NCBI GenBank assembly: GCA_022565395.1
Contig: JAIUMV010000008.1
Span: 108,723-172,722, forward strand
Length of the DNA: 64,000 bases
Origin: Marinobacter sp.
GTDB taxonomy: Bacteria; Pseudomonadota; Gammaproteobacteria; Pseudomonadales; Oleiphilaceae
Direction: 5' to 3'
In this document: in pieces, positions 16,420 through 25,203 of the stretch
Layout: each line of letters begins with the position of its first letter
How positions within the stretch are numbered: position 1 is the first letter of the stretch
Made by a program: the position numbers and the translations under genes
The notes under the pieces: generated by a model
What the model was told of the DNA's origin: nothing
Database searches by the model: none
What the model saw: only the letters and a program-made list of their open reading frames with translations

Positions 16420-18915
16420 ATGATGAGCATCCTACTGTTCCTGCTCAGCGCACTGATACTGCTTTACCTGGGGATTGGCGGCACGGTGGCCATCGGCATA
16501 CTGACCATCGCCACCCTTGCTGGCATGGTGTCCGATAGCGGTCATCTGCTCAGCGTTCTGCTGGGGGGCGCTTTGCTGGCCCTGGCCATCATCCTCATCA
16601 GCGCAGGCAAATTACGCCGCGACAGGATCAGCCGCCCCTTGCTGGACTGGGTTCGCACCCGCCTGCCGCAACTGTCCGAAACCGAATCCGAAGCACTGAA
16701 ATCCGGCAGTGTGGACTGGGACGGGGAGCTCTTCTCCGGCCGGCCCGACTGGCCACGCCTGCTGAGCGCACCCCACGCAAAGCTGAGCGAAGAGGAACGT
16801 GCGTTCGTTGACGGCCCGACCGAAGCACTCTGCAGCATGGTGGACGACTGGTCCATTACCCATGAGCTGTTCGACCTGCCGGGTGAGGTCTGGGACTATA
16901 TCCGTGAGCAGGGTTTCCTTGGGCTGGTGATTCCCCGGCAGTATGGCGGCAAAGGTTTCTCCCACACCGCCCATTCGGAAATCGTCATGAAGATTTCCAC
17001 CCGCAGTGTGTCTACCGCAGTGACCGTGATGGTGCCCAACTCCCTCGGCCCCGCGGAACTGCTGATGCACTACGGCACCGGCGCCCAGAAGGACTATTAC
17101 CTGCCACGCCTTGCCAAAGGTGAGGAAATCCCCTGCTTTGCCCTGACCTCGCCCGTGGCAGGCTCAGACGCGGGCGCCATTCCGGACAAGGGCATTGTCT
17201 GTAAAGGTACCTGGAACGGCGAAGAGGTGCTGGGCCTGCGGGTCACCTGGAATAAGCGCTATATCACCCTGGCACCCGTGGCCACCCTGATCGGCCTCGC
17301 CATCAAGGTATACGACCCGGATCAGCTGCTGGGCAGCCGGGAGCAGATTGGTGTGACCTGCGTACTGGTGCCCCACGATTTGCCCGGCGTTCACAGTGGT
17401 GCCCGTCATCTGCCCATGAACACCGCCTTTATGAACGGGCCGACCTGGGGCGAGGATGTGTTTATTCCCATGGACCAGGTGATCGGTGGCCAGGCCATGC
17501 TGGGTAAAGGCTGGACCATGCTGCTGGAATGCCTGTCCATCGGCCGCTCCATTTCCCTGCCGGCCCTGGGTACGGGCGCGGGCAAGGTGGTCAGCCTGAC
17601 AACCGGCGCCTACACCAGTGTCCGCGAGCAGTTTGGCCGTGCCATCAGTAGCTTTGAAGGCGTCCAGGAAGCCCTGGAGCCCATCGCCGGCTACACCTAT
17701 ATGATGGACGCCGCCCGCCTGCTCACCACGGGTATGCTGGACCGGGGTGTGCGCCCTGCGGTGCCCTCGGCGGTGCTCAAGTACCGCAACACCGATCTGA
17801 TGCGGGATGTTATTAACCACGCCATGGACATTGTCGCCGGGCGCGCAGTTATCACCGGCCCCCGCAATTTTCTGGCCCGGGCCTATCAGGCGGTGCCCAT
17901 TGGCATCACGGTGGAAGGCGCCAATATCCTCACCCGCAGCCTGATGATCTTCGGCCAGGGTGCCATCCGCTGCCACCCCTACATCGTGGATGAAATCGAA
18001 GCTGCCGCCATGACGGATACTGACAGGGCGGTGGAGCAGTTTGATCAGGTGTTCTTCAAACACATGGCCCACACCACCCGTAATGCCATTCGCACCCTGG
18101 TGTTCGGCCTCACCCGGGGCTGGCCAGAGACGGTGCCCAGCCAGGGTGGCCTGACTCGCTACTACCGTCAGCTGAGTCGCTTCTCTTCCGCCTTTGCGGT
18201 CATGACGGACATCACCCTGCTGACCATTGGCGGTGGCCTCAAGGCCCGCCAGCGGCTGTCCGGGCGCATGGCGGACTGTCTGGTGCACCTGTACTACGCC
18301 TCGGCGGTGATCAAGCAGTGGCACGAAGAGGGCTATCCGGAACATGAGCGACCGTTGGTGGAATGGTGCCTGCAGCGCTCCCTTTATGACCTGCAGACGC
18401 AACTGCGGCAACTGATCAATAACTTCCCCGTACGCGCCCTGCGGCTACCCTTGCGGTTGCTGGTGTTTCCCCTCGGGGCCAATGGTGTCAAGCCCCCCAA
18501 TGACCAGCTGGGTGCCCAGGTGGCCATGAGCATTGTCGAGGATACCCCCGTGCGGGAGCGCATCGTGCGCGGTGTCTATCGTAACGAGCAGCCGGATGAT
18601 CCCGTCGGCCGGGTACTCAATGCCTATCGCCTGGCCAATCAGACCCGACCGTTGCGGGACAAGATCCACGCGGAAATTCGCAAGCGTGACCCCGATGAAC
18701 TGGACGGTATCGCCCTGCTCATGGGTCATCAGCGGGAAGAACTGGTGGACTGGGCCATTGACCGTAAGATCATCCAGCCGGGCGAGCGGGAACGCCTGGT
18801 GGAAGCTCTCACCGCCCTGTACGACGTCATCAGAGTTGATGCCATGGACGCCGAAGGCATCCGCGAGCTGGCTACCGCCGCGGTGGGTAAACGACGGGTG
18901 GTGAAGCGGGACTAA
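16420..18915 (+). CDS. fadE: Acyl-CoA dehydrogenase FadE
   Basis: 831 residues, the length of the large FadE class. Two N-terminal hydrophobic segments (about 3-60) anchor it to the membrane. The acyl-CoA dehydrogenase core follows: FALTSPVAGSDAGAIPDKG, CLSIGRSISLPALGTGAGK, REQFGRAISSFEGVQE, and MDIVAGRAVITGPRNF, then the C-terminal DUF1974 region. It catalyses the first step of fatty-acid beta-oxidation, forming trans-2-enoyl-CoA with FAD. GGAGG precedes two adjacent ATGs; the second (16423) has the better 7-base spacing. Confidence 0.95.
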   Translation: MMSILLFLLSALILLYLGIGGTVAIGILTIATLAGMVSDSGHLLSVLLGGALLALAIILISAGKLRRDRISRPLLDWVRTRLPQLSETESEALKSGSVDWDGELFSGRPDWPRLLSAPHAKLSEEERAFVDGPTEALCSMVDDWSITHELFDLPGEVWDYIREQGFLGLVIPRQYGGKGFSHTAHSEIVMKISTRSVSTAVTVMVPNSLGPAELLMHYGTGAQKDYYLPRLAKGEEIPCFALTSPVAGSDAGAIPDKGIVCKGTWNGEEVLGLRVTWNKRYITLAPVATLIGLAIKVYDPDQLLGSREQIGVTCVLVPHDLPGVHSGARHLPMNTAFMNGPTWGEDVFIPMDQVIGGQAMLGKGWTMLLECLSIGRSISLPALGTGAGKVVSLTTGAYTSVREQFGRAISSFEGVQEALEPIAGYTYMMDAARLLTTGMLDRGVRPAVPSAVLKYRNTDLMRDVINHAMDIVAGRAVITGPRNFLARAYQAVPIGITVEGANILTRSLMIFGQGAIRCHPYIVDEIEAAAMTDTDRAVEQFDQVFFKHMAHTTRNAIRTLVFGLTRGWPETVPSQGGLTRYYRQLSRFSSAFAVMTDITLLTIGGGLKARQRLSGRMADCLVHLYYASAVIKQWHEEGYPEHERPLVEWCLQRSLYDLQTQLRQLINNFPVRALRLPLRLLVFPLGANGVKPPNDQLGAQVAMSIVEDTPVRERIVRGVYRNEQPDDPVGRVLNAYRLANQTRPLRDKIHAEIRKRDPDELDGIALLMGHQREELVDWAIDRKIIQPGERERLVEALTALYDVIRVDAMDAEGIRELATAAVGKRRVVKRD

Positions 18916-18938
18916 CGCCCCGGCGCATGACCGGGGCG
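18916..18938. terminator. Hairpin between convergent fadE and His-rich gene
   Basis: CGCCCCGG / CCGGGGCG form an 8-bp stem with a 7-base loop directly after the fadE stop. A third CGCCCCGG at 18946-18953 could form an alternative pairing. No T-run. Confidence 0.5.
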
Positions 18939-18955
18939 AAGCAAACGCCCCGGTA

Positions 18956-19393
18956 TCAGCGATTCCCCAGCACCACCTGAGTATCGTGAATAATCCGGGC
19001 GATGCGGTATTCCACCGGCAGGTTGTCCCGGTTCCGGTGGGATACCTTCGGCGCAGGCCTGGCGGGGGTGTGATAATGGTAGTGATGATGATGCTCTACC
19101 GTGCGACCGCGGTGGGCCGTTGTGTTGTGGTGATGATGATGGTGGTGATGATGGTGGTGATGGCGCGAGTGGCTGCGGTGCTGCGGCGGCTGATGCCGGT
19201 GCGGTGCGCCATAGCCAGGCCGGTGCTGGGCCGCCATGTTGCGCCTCTGAATACCCGGCGGCACCGCCTGGCCGTGGTTGATCTGACTCTGGATGCCCGG
19301 TGGTACCTGATGCCCCGGCCGGTGATCCGCCAGTGCCTGGCCACCCGTCAACATCAGTAAAGCTGCTACGCTACCTGTCAGCAATCTCTTCAT
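18956..19393 (-). CDS. Exported histidine-rich protein, probably metal-binding
   Basis: 145 residues from the ATG at 19393, which has AGGAG 8 bases upstream. A signal peptide (about 1-23) is followed by two VPPGIQ repeats, a HRPGYGAPHRHQPPQHR stretch, an uninterrupted run of twelve histidines near residues 83-94 and an HHHHYHYH cluster. The C-terminal NLPVEYRIARIIHDTQVVL segment resembles the tail of RcnB/CigR-type periplasmic proteins. Binding of nickel, cobalt, zinc or copper in the periplasm is likely but not proven. No metal transporter is adjacent. Confidence 0.8.
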   Translation of the reverse strand: MKRLLTGSVAALLMLTGGQALADHRPGHQVPPGIQSQINHGQAVPPGIQRRNMAAQHRPGYGAPHRHQPPQHRSHSRHHHHHHHHHHHHNTTAHRGRTVEHHHHYHYHTPARPAPKVSHRNRDNLPVEYRIARIIHDTQVVLGNR

Positions 19394-19484
19394 GTCTGTC
19401 ACTCCTGTTTTGCCCTGTTGGGTATAACCAGAATACCCCGCTGGTCAGGAATGTCAGGCCCTCAGACCCGGCTTTGCACAGACT

Positions 19485-20126
19485 TTACACAACCCCACCG
19501 GCGGCCTGGCTGGCCATGAAGCCAGCGATACCGGTGAGCACAATTTCCGCCGCCATGGCAGACAGTATCAGGCCACTGACCTTGGACAGAATGTTCAGCC
19601 CGGTTTTGCCCAGCACCCGCTCCAGATACCCTGACAGAAACAACAAAATCGCCAACACCACCAACGCCGTTACCAATCCTAGCAGGCCGCCACTGATGGC
19701 GGGTGCCGTGGTCAGTTCAGCACCATAAACCAGAATGGCACCGATAGTAGCCGGGCCAATCATCACGGGAATGGCCAGGGGCACCACGGCAATATCATCC
19801 CGGTTCTCATCCGGCAGGCTGGTGGCATGATTACGGGTACCGCTGGTTACCAGACTGATGGCGGTCAGAAACAGCAGTGTGCCGGCGCCAATGCGAAAAG
19901 AGTCCAGGGTAATGCCGATGGCGGTAAACAGCAGCGGGCCCGCAAAAAACAGCACCAGCCCAAGAATCAGCGCGGCAATGCAGGCGCGGCGGATGATGGA
20001 ATGTTTTTCCGCAGCGGGCAGCCCCCGGGTCAGGGCGAGGAACATGGTCACCACAAAGAAGGGCGCCAGCAGGAACAGAAAGCGCACGGTACTACTGAGG
20101 TAGGTTGAGAAAAAGGTTTCGAGCAT
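19485..20126 (-). CDS. MarC-family integral membrane protein
   Basis: 213 residues with six predicted helices. The MarC/UPF0056 pattern is visible in FLLLAPFFVVTMFLALTRG and DIAVVPLAIPVMIGPATIGAILVYG. The physiological function is unknown; the old link with multiple antibiotic resistance came only from location next to mar in E. coli. Lies upstream of the His-rich gene on the same strand with a 91-base gap. Confidence 0.9.
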   Translation of the reverse strand: MLETFFSTYLSSTVRFLFLLAPFFVVTMFLALTRGLPAAEKHSIIRRACIAALILGLVLFFAGPLLFTAIGITLDSFRIGAGTLLFLTAISLVTSGTRNHATSLPDENRDDIAVVPLAIPVMIGPATIGAILVYGAELTTAPAISGGLLGLVTALVVLAILLFLSGYLERVLGKTGLNILSKVSGLILSAMAAEIVLTGIAGFMASQAAGGVV

Positions 20127-20261
20127 GCCAGGCTCCGTGCCGGTTAAAAAAACAAAGCATAGCCCGGCAAACGCCAGCGCGCTCTACGTAGGAAAACCTA
20201 ATGATGCCATAATGCCCCGAACCCATAACCTTTACTACCTGCACAAAATCCAGGGAGCCGG

Positions 20262-21578
20262 ATGAAAAAGTTCTTTGTTTACGTCGTATTACCACTGCTA
20301 TTGGTCATGGTTCTGGGCGTTGCCCTGCTGCAGATCGACGACCCGCTGGACCCCGATGCCGAAGCTCTGGTGGCTTTGACCCTGCCCACGGCGGAAAGTG
20401 AAGCCTATCTCTACCTGCTGGGCTTTGATGCACCTGCCGGCGAGTCCCCCCTTGAGCTGGGGCAAACCCTGCTGGCGGGTATTCGGGAGATAGAGCGGCA
20501 GATCGCCAATTCACCGCTGATGGAACACGATGTGACCTTGCCCAGCTACGATGGGCTGCCCCGACTGGAGGGCGAACTGGCCTGCCAATGGCACCACGAG
20601 CGCTGCCCGGCGCAGGTGGTGGCGACCGCCCAGGCTCAGTTGGTCTGGTCAGCCGAGCAGGAGATGCTGTTCCAGCGCTATCAACACTTTCTGGCACTGG
20701 AGGATTATCAAAGCCAATCCTTGCCCCTGCTCAATGAATACCTGCCGCCATTTGGACACCTGTTGAGCGGTCAACGACTGACAACCCTGAAAGCGCTGCA
20801 ACTGGCTGATGCCGGCAAGCCGGATAAGGCGGTGGCCCTGCTGGCCGATAATCTGCAGAAAATCAGGCACCAGCAACAGCGGGCAGACGATCTGGTGGGC
20901 AAAATGGTGCTGCTGGCGGCGCTGTCAGAAAGCCTGGATACGCTGTCACTACTGCTAGTCAATCATGGCTATGATCTGGCGCCACCGTTGCCTAGCTTCA
21001 GCGCGGCAGAGCGAGACTTTACATCCCCGATCGCCCGTGAATTTGCTATGGGCTATTACATGTTTGCCTCCATGGACCGCCATCCCCAGTTCTTCTCAAC
21101 CAATGAAGAGGTGGTGGAGGCACCCGGCTGGCTGGTCAGAGCCGTATTCAAACCCAACATGAGCATCAACGGGTCCCTGGGTTGGTACCAGCAGGTGATC
21201 GCCCTTTCCCAGTTATCCCCACTGGACTTTGCCAATCACATGCAGGATTTCGAGCCAGCCATGCCCCCCTCCCACTGGCTGAGGAACGCTACCGGCTCGA
21301 TATTGCTGACGATAGCCCGCGCCAGGCTACAGGACTACGTGGCGGCAGGGTTCCAGGCCCATGGCAAGATTGATCTGCTGCAGCAACTGATAGCGCTGGG
21401 TGGCGTGCCGGAGACGCTGCAGCCGCTGAACAGCCCGTTTTCGACCAGTGAGGACGCCCTGTACTGGTCTGAGGACCGGCAGCGGCTATGTCTGAAGATG
21501 CCGGGTACTGCGGAGCAGCGCTGGGGGCATTGCCTGTTGGTAAACGTAACGCCCGCGCCGGTGCCACAAGCAGAATAA
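20262..21578 (+). CDS. Hypothetical membrane-anchored protein
   Basis: 438 residues. One N-terminal hydrophobic anchor (FFVYVVLPLLLVMVLGVALLQI) is followed by a mostly helical region with no motif I recognise. The soluble part (about 25-438) contains two Cys near 105-115 and 420-435, so it is probably periplasmic. GGGAG precedes the ATG by about 6 bases. Convergent with the monooxygenase gene through a strong hairpin at 21581-21617. Function unknown. Confidence 0.8.
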   Translation: MKKFFVYVVLPLLLVMVLGVALLQIDDPLDPDAEALVALTLPTAESEAYLYLLGFDAPAGESPLELGQTLLAGIREIERQIANSPLMEHDVTLPSYDGLPRLEGELACQWHHERCPAQVVATAQAQLVWSAEQEMLFQRYQHFLALEDYQSQSLPLLNEYLPPFGHLLSGQRLTTLKALQLADAGKPDKAVALLADNLQKIRHQQQRADDLVGKMVLLAALSESLDTLSLLLVNHGYDLAPPLPSFSAAERDFTSPIAREFAMGYYMFASMDRHPQFFSTNEEVVEAPGWLVRAVFKPNMSINGSLGWYQQVIALSQLSPLDFANHMQDFEPAMPPSHWLRNATGSILLTIARARLQDYVAAGFQAHGKIDLLQQLIALGGVPETLQPLNSPFSTSEDALYWSEDRQRLCLKMPGTAEQRWGHCLLVNVTPAPVPQAE

Positions 21579-21617
21579 AAAACGCCTCGCCGAGGGGGTA
21601 GGGCCCGGCGAGGCGTT
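21577..21617. terminator. Intrinsic terminator between convergent genes
   Basis: A perfect 12-bp stem (AACGCCTCGCCG / CGGCGAGGCGTT) with a 13-base loop. The adjacent A-run at 21577-21582 reads as a U-run on the minus strand, so it terminates the monooxygenase gene and may also stop the plus-strand gene. Confidence 0.8.
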
Positions 21618-21644
21618 ATGGGTCCCGTCAGGGACGCGCGGCCG

Positions 21645-23225
21645 TCAGGCAGTGGCGGGCTGGGCCTCACCCACTGCGGCATGCTCTGGGCTGCAACTAT
21701 ACTGTGCAGCGTCAAAGTGACGGGTCTGCTGGCGGAACTGCCAGGTAAAGCCCGGCCACAGGGTGGTGTTACGGCCATTCTCGTTCACATACCAGCTCTT
21801 ACAGCCGGTTTGCCAAACGGAATCACCCAGCTTGGCCTGGAGCGAGGCGTTGTAGCGGCTCTGCACGTCTGGCTTCACTTCCACGCTGTCCCAGCCTTCC
21901 TGCTTCATTTGCTTGATGGCATCCAGCACGTACTGGACCTGGGACTCGATCATGTAAACCATGGAGCTGTGACCCAGGCCGGTGTTGGGGCCCATCAGCA
22001 TGAAGAAGTTGGGGTAGCCTGCAATGGTGGTGCCTTTGTAGGCCTCCGCGCCTTCCTTCCAGGCATCCAGCAGGTCCTTGCCGCCACGGCCGAAAATCAT
22101 GCCATGGGGGATAGGGTCCTGCGCCTTGAAGCCGGTGCCGTAGATAATGCAGTCTACTTCCCGCTCGACGCCGTTACTGTCCACAATCACGTTGCCGCGC
22201 ACTTCCCGGATGCCATTCGTCAGTACGTCAACATGAGACTGATCCAGGGCCGGGTAGTAGTTGTTGGAGATCAGCACCCGTTTGCAGCCAAAATGGAAGT
22301 CCGGCGTGACTTTTTTGCGCAGTATCGGGTCCTTGATCTGGCTGCGGATATGACGCTGGGCCTGTAGTTCACCGATTTTCAGTACTCGCGGGTTCAGCAC
22401 AAAGCCCAGCACCCGGGCTTCCAGCCCCCAATAGATAGCATTACGCAAAGCGTTGAGGGTGGCGGGGACGCGGCGGAACATGGCTTTTTCCAGTGCGCTG
22501 ATTTCACGGTCAGGCTTGGGCATGATCCACGGCGGGGTACGCTGGTAAAGGTCCAACTGGGCCGCATCCTTGGCGACTTCCGGGACAAACTGAATAGCGC
22601 TGGCACCGGTGCCGATTACCGCCACCCGCTTGCCTTTCAGGTCGTACTGGTGATCCCAGTCCTGGGAGTGGAAGCTCTTGCCGGTAAAGGTTTCAATGCC
22701 CTTGATATCCGGGTAGGCCGCGGTGCTCAGGCCACCCATGCCAGACACCACAATCTGTGCCTTCAAGGTGGCAAAAGCGGGCAGGTCCTTGTCCTTGCGG
22801 TTCAGGGTGTCACCCGGCTTCACACCTTTCGTCTGCATGTAGTTCCAGAGCGCAGGAGCGTCGCAGGTTTCCACGGTCCAGCTGTTCGCCTTCTCGTTAT
22901 AACGGGCACCTGCCACATGGGTATTCAGGCGGATGTGCTGGGTCAGTCCGTATTTCTCCGCGCAGTGCTTGAGGTAGGCTTTGATCTCATGTTGCTGGGC
23001 AAACATGCGGGACCAGTTGGGGTTCTGCTCGAAGGAAAAGGAATAGAGGGCAGACTGCACATCACAGGCACAACCCGGGTAGTGGTTCTCATGCCAGGTG
23101 CCACCGACATCGTCGCTCTGCTCCAGAATGACGAAATCATCATAGCCTGCTTCCTTGAGCTTGATGCCCATACCGAGACCGGAGAAACCCGTGCCGATGA
23201 TAACGATGGATGGTGATTGACTCAT
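21645..23225 (-). CDS. Flavin-containing monooxygenase, type I Baeyer-Villiger class
   Basis: 526 residues from the ATG at 23225, with GAGGTCGTT just before it. The FAD motif GTGFSGLG is at 11-18, the type I BVMO fingerprint FxGxxxHxxxW appears exactly as FTGKSFHSQDW at 180-190, and the NADPH motif GTGASAIQ is at 205-212. Such enzymes insert oxygen next to a carbonyl, converting ketones to esters or cyclic ketones to lactones, with NADPH and O2. Divergently transcribed from a TetR-family regulator, with a triple GTATAC operator between; induction by a substrate ligand of the regulator is likely. Confidence 0.93.
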   Translation of the reverse strand: MSQSPSIVIIGTGFSGLGMGIKLKEAGYDDFVILEQSDDVGGTWHENHYPGCACDVQSALYSFSFEQNPNWSRMFAQQHEIKAYLKHCAEKYGLTQHIRLNTHVAGARYNEKANSWTVETCDAPALWNYMQTKGVKPGDTLNRKDKDLPAFATLKAQIVVSGMGGLSTAAYPDIKGIETFTGKSFHSQDWDHQYDLKGKRVAVIGTGASAIQFVPEVAKDAAQLDLYQRTPPWIMPKPDREISALEKAMFRRVPATLNALRNAIYWGLEARVLGFVLNPRVLKIGELQAQRHIRSQIKDPILRKKVTPDFHFGCKRVLISNNYYPALDQSHVDVLTNGIREVRGNVIVDSNGVEREVDCIIYGTGFKAQDPIPHGMIFGRGGKDLLDAWKEGAEAYKGTTIAGYPNFFMLMGPNTGLGHSSMVYMIESQVQYVLDAIKQMKQEGWDSVEVKPDVQSRYNASLQAKLGDSVWQTGCKSWYVNENGRNTTLWPGFTWQFRQQTRHFDAAQYSCSPEHAAVGEAQPATA

Positions 23226-23327
23226 AACGACCTCGTTTGTCAGCGGCACCCTGAGGGCTCAGGGATACCGACAGCTGTTGTTTTAGTCACCTGGCCAGCT
23301 GACACTGCACCATGGCGGTAGACATAT

Positions 23328-23357
23328 GTATACACCCGCTTGTATACGGCTGTATAC
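23328..23357. promoter_or_regulatory. Triple GTATAC operator between BVMO and TetR genes
   Basis: Three GTATAC palindromes at 23328, 23342 and 23352, the first within the 8-base palindrome TGTATACA. Centre distances are 14 and 10 bases. They lie between the divergent starts at 23225 and 23411, so the TetR-family protein is the likely ligand. The copies could also overlap promoter -10 elements. Confidence 0.6.
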
Positions 23358-23410
23358 TTGATTAATGTAAATAACCCCGGCTTGGCCCCAACCGACAATA
23401 AGGCGTCCCA

Positions 23411-24040
23411 ATGAGCGTGATCGCTGAAGGAAAACTGAAACTGCTGGATGCAGCGCTGAAGCTCATCCCTCGCAGCCGCAGCCTGACATCCCTTGGACTG
23501 CGGGAGCTGGCGCGGGAGGCGGGCCTGAACCCCAACACCTTCTACCGCCACTTCAGTGGTATTGAAGACTTTGGTTTGTTTGTACTGGAGCATGTGGCCA
23601 AAGAGGTCAAACAACAGGTACGGCTGCTGCGCAAAACCGCTGCATCCCAGGGCCAGGCCACCCAGGATACGGTAGGCTTTGTGTTTGGTTACTTCCTGAA
23701 AAACCCCGCCGTAGTCCACGTGGCCCTGCAGGAACTGCACGGCGCCTCGCCCCGGCTTCGTCAGGCCATGCGTGACCAGCTGGACGCCAGTGCCCGGGAA
23801 ATGGCCGAGGATGTTATGGAGCGCGGCCTGGCACCCGGGCTGGCCCCAGACGCCGTGCATGAGATTTCCCGCAACACCATCCGCCATGTACTGATGCGGG
23901 GTTTCGACTACATCGAGTGCCCCGCCCAGCGGGATGCCATTCAGGCAGAAACCGAGCGTTTCATCCTGCGCCAATTTGTCGGGGCCATTGCTGAACAAGA
24001 AGCCCCGGACATCATGGCTCGCCTGCAACAACGGGGCTAA
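23411..24040 (+). CDS. TetR-family regulator of the monooxygenase gene
   Basis: 209 residues. The N-terminal helix-turn-helix is SLGLRELAREAGLNPNTFYRHFSG at about 27-50, the TetR pattern, and the rest is a helical ligand domain. It resembles FabR-like TetR proteins in the HTH and in sequence such as RLRQAMRDQL, suggesting an acyl or fatty ligand. Divergent from the BVMO gene, so it is the probable local repressor. The effector is unknown. Confidence 0.88.
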   Translation: MSVIAEGKLKLLDAALKLIPRSRSLTSLGLRELAREAGLNPNTFYRHFSGIEDFGLFVLEHVAKEVKQQVRLLRKTAASQGQATQDTVGFVFGYFLKNPAVVHVALQELHGASPRLRQAMRDQLDASAREMAEDVMERGLAPGLAPDAVHEISRNTIRHVLMRGFDYIECPAQRDAIQAETERFILRQFVGAIAEQEAPDIMARLQQRG

Positions 24041-24122
24041 GGCGGGTTCGTGGCAAGCGGCTGCCAAAAAAGAACAGCGCCAACCCCAGCAGTATCAGAG
24101 CGCTGCCCCCCCACAAGGCCGG

Positions 24123-24917
24123 CTAAAGCTGCTCCTGATTGAAACCGTAGCCAAGATACAAGGCGAACACGGGCGTGATCAGGGTAATCAGCGCCACCGT
24201 ACTCGGGCTGAGGCGGCCGAGAATATGGAAGTAACAGACAAAGCCCAGCAGTGAGCCAAACAATGCCAGATACAGGGTGGCCCAAGGGGATGGACTGCGC
24301 CAATCCAGCACCGGTGCCGTGCCGTCCAGCAACCACCAGGTGATGACAAAGAGCGGCAGGCTCAGCACCAGCGTGCCGACCGTCTGGGCCAACGGATGCA
24401 CGGACGCGGCCGTGCGCTTGACCATCACCGCACTGATACTGAACAGCACCACCGCAGCCAACAACATCAGCAGACCGGCCAGCATGCCTTCCGCCGCCGC
24501 CAGATCATCCAGAAAGATAAACGCCAGCCCGCCCAGGGCAATGGCGCAGGCCAGCCAGCGGTACAGAGGCATGGCAGATTCCTGCAACAGCCATTGCCCC
24601 AGCAACGCCGACAGCATGGGGGACAACCCGTAAAGTACGGAGATCAACCCGGAGGGCACAGACTGTGCGGCCATGTAACTCAGGGACAAGGCAAGAAAGA
24701 CCCCCAGCAGGGCATAGCCGTAGCTGACAAGGGCGGCGCCATGCCAAGGCAGCGGTATGCGCAGCAGCTTCAGCAGGGCCCAGCCAACTGAGGCCGCCAG
24801 CGCCATACGGGCCGCTGCCGAAAACAGCGGATGCAGGGTTTCGCCACTGAGGGCGATACCCAAAGGGGTGGTGGCCCAAACCAGGACCACGGTGAGATAA
24901 GCGACAGGCACGTGCAT
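24123..24917 (-). CDS. EamA-family (DMT superfamily) exporter
   Basis: 264 residues, ten predicted helices in two EamA repeats. The start VAYLTVVLVWATTPLGIALSG and second-half PSTVALITLITPVFALYLGYGF are characteristic of drug/metabolite transporters such as RhaT/YdcZ relatives. Substrate unknown. Convergent with the TetR gene (82 bases). Confidence 0.88.
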   Translation of the reverse strand: MHVPVAYLTVVLVWATTPLGIALSGETLHPLFSAAARMALAASVGWALLKLLRIPLPWHGAALVSYGYALLGVFLALSLSYMAAQSVPSGLISVLYGLSPMLSALLGQWLLQESAMPLYRWLACAIALGGLAFIFLDDLAAAEGMLAGLLMLLAAVVLFSISAVMVKRTAASVHPLAQTVGTLVLSLPLFVITWWLLDGTAPVLDWRSPSPWATLYLALFGSLLGFVCYFHILGRLSPSTVALITLITPVFALYLGYGFNQEQL

Positions 24918-24969
24918 GAGAGTCCTTCTCCAGTCAGGGTGCGTCCAGACTACAGCTTATCACCTGCGC

Positions 24970-25009
24970 CAAAACCAAAAAGGCCGCAGGGCGATTGCGC
25001 TGCGGCCTT
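24970..25009 (-). terminator. Minus-strand intrinsic terminator
   Basis: A 10-bp stem AAGGCCGCAG / CTGCGGCCTT with a 10-base loop. On the minus strand it is followed by TTTTGGTTTT, so it ends transcription coming from the OYE gene or the small open frame at 25026-25127. Confidence 0.75.
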
Positions 25010-25025
25010 GGAACATTCGGTTTGA

Positions 25026-25127
25026 TCAGTCGTCGAATCGTCCCACCGCCGCCACACGGGCACGGCGCCACATAGCTGCGCGAGCCATGCAGGGAGCGAT
25101 ATGCTGGGTGGTGGCGAAAAGGCACAT
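25026..25127 (-). CDS. Candidate small protein, 33 residues
   Basis: ATG TGC CTT... is preceded by CAGGA at about 9 bases, and an intrinsic terminator follows its stop by 17 bases. The product would be short and basic, with the segment MARAAMWRRARVAAVGR, two cysteines and a hydrophobic start. It sits in an otherwise empty gap of 286 bases downstream of the OYE gene. I do not recognise it. It could equally be untranslated 3' sequence of the OYE transcript; ribosome profiling would decide. Confidence 0.35.
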   Translation of the reverse strand: MCLFATTQHIAPCMARAAMWRRARVAAVGRFDD

Positions 25128-25162
25128 ATTCAAAGTCCTGTAAGAGACGATGCCGACAACGA

Positions 25163-25191
25163 CTCCGCCAGCATGCCTGTCGCTGGCGGAG
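25163..25191 (-). terminator. Hairpin after the OYE gene
   Basis: CTCCGCCAG / CTGGCGGAG form a perfect 9-bp stem with an 11-base loop, 13 bases after the OYE stop on the minus strand. Only a weak T-rich tail follows, so it may be a partial terminator or an RNA-stabilising stem. Confidence 0.4.
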
Positions 25192-25203
25192 ACTGTCAAT
25201 GAC

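Noticed and set aside
19096..19360. Plus-strand frames rich in Met and Val opposite the His run
   Set aside because: They are the antisense of the CAC/CAT repeats of the real minus-strand gene.
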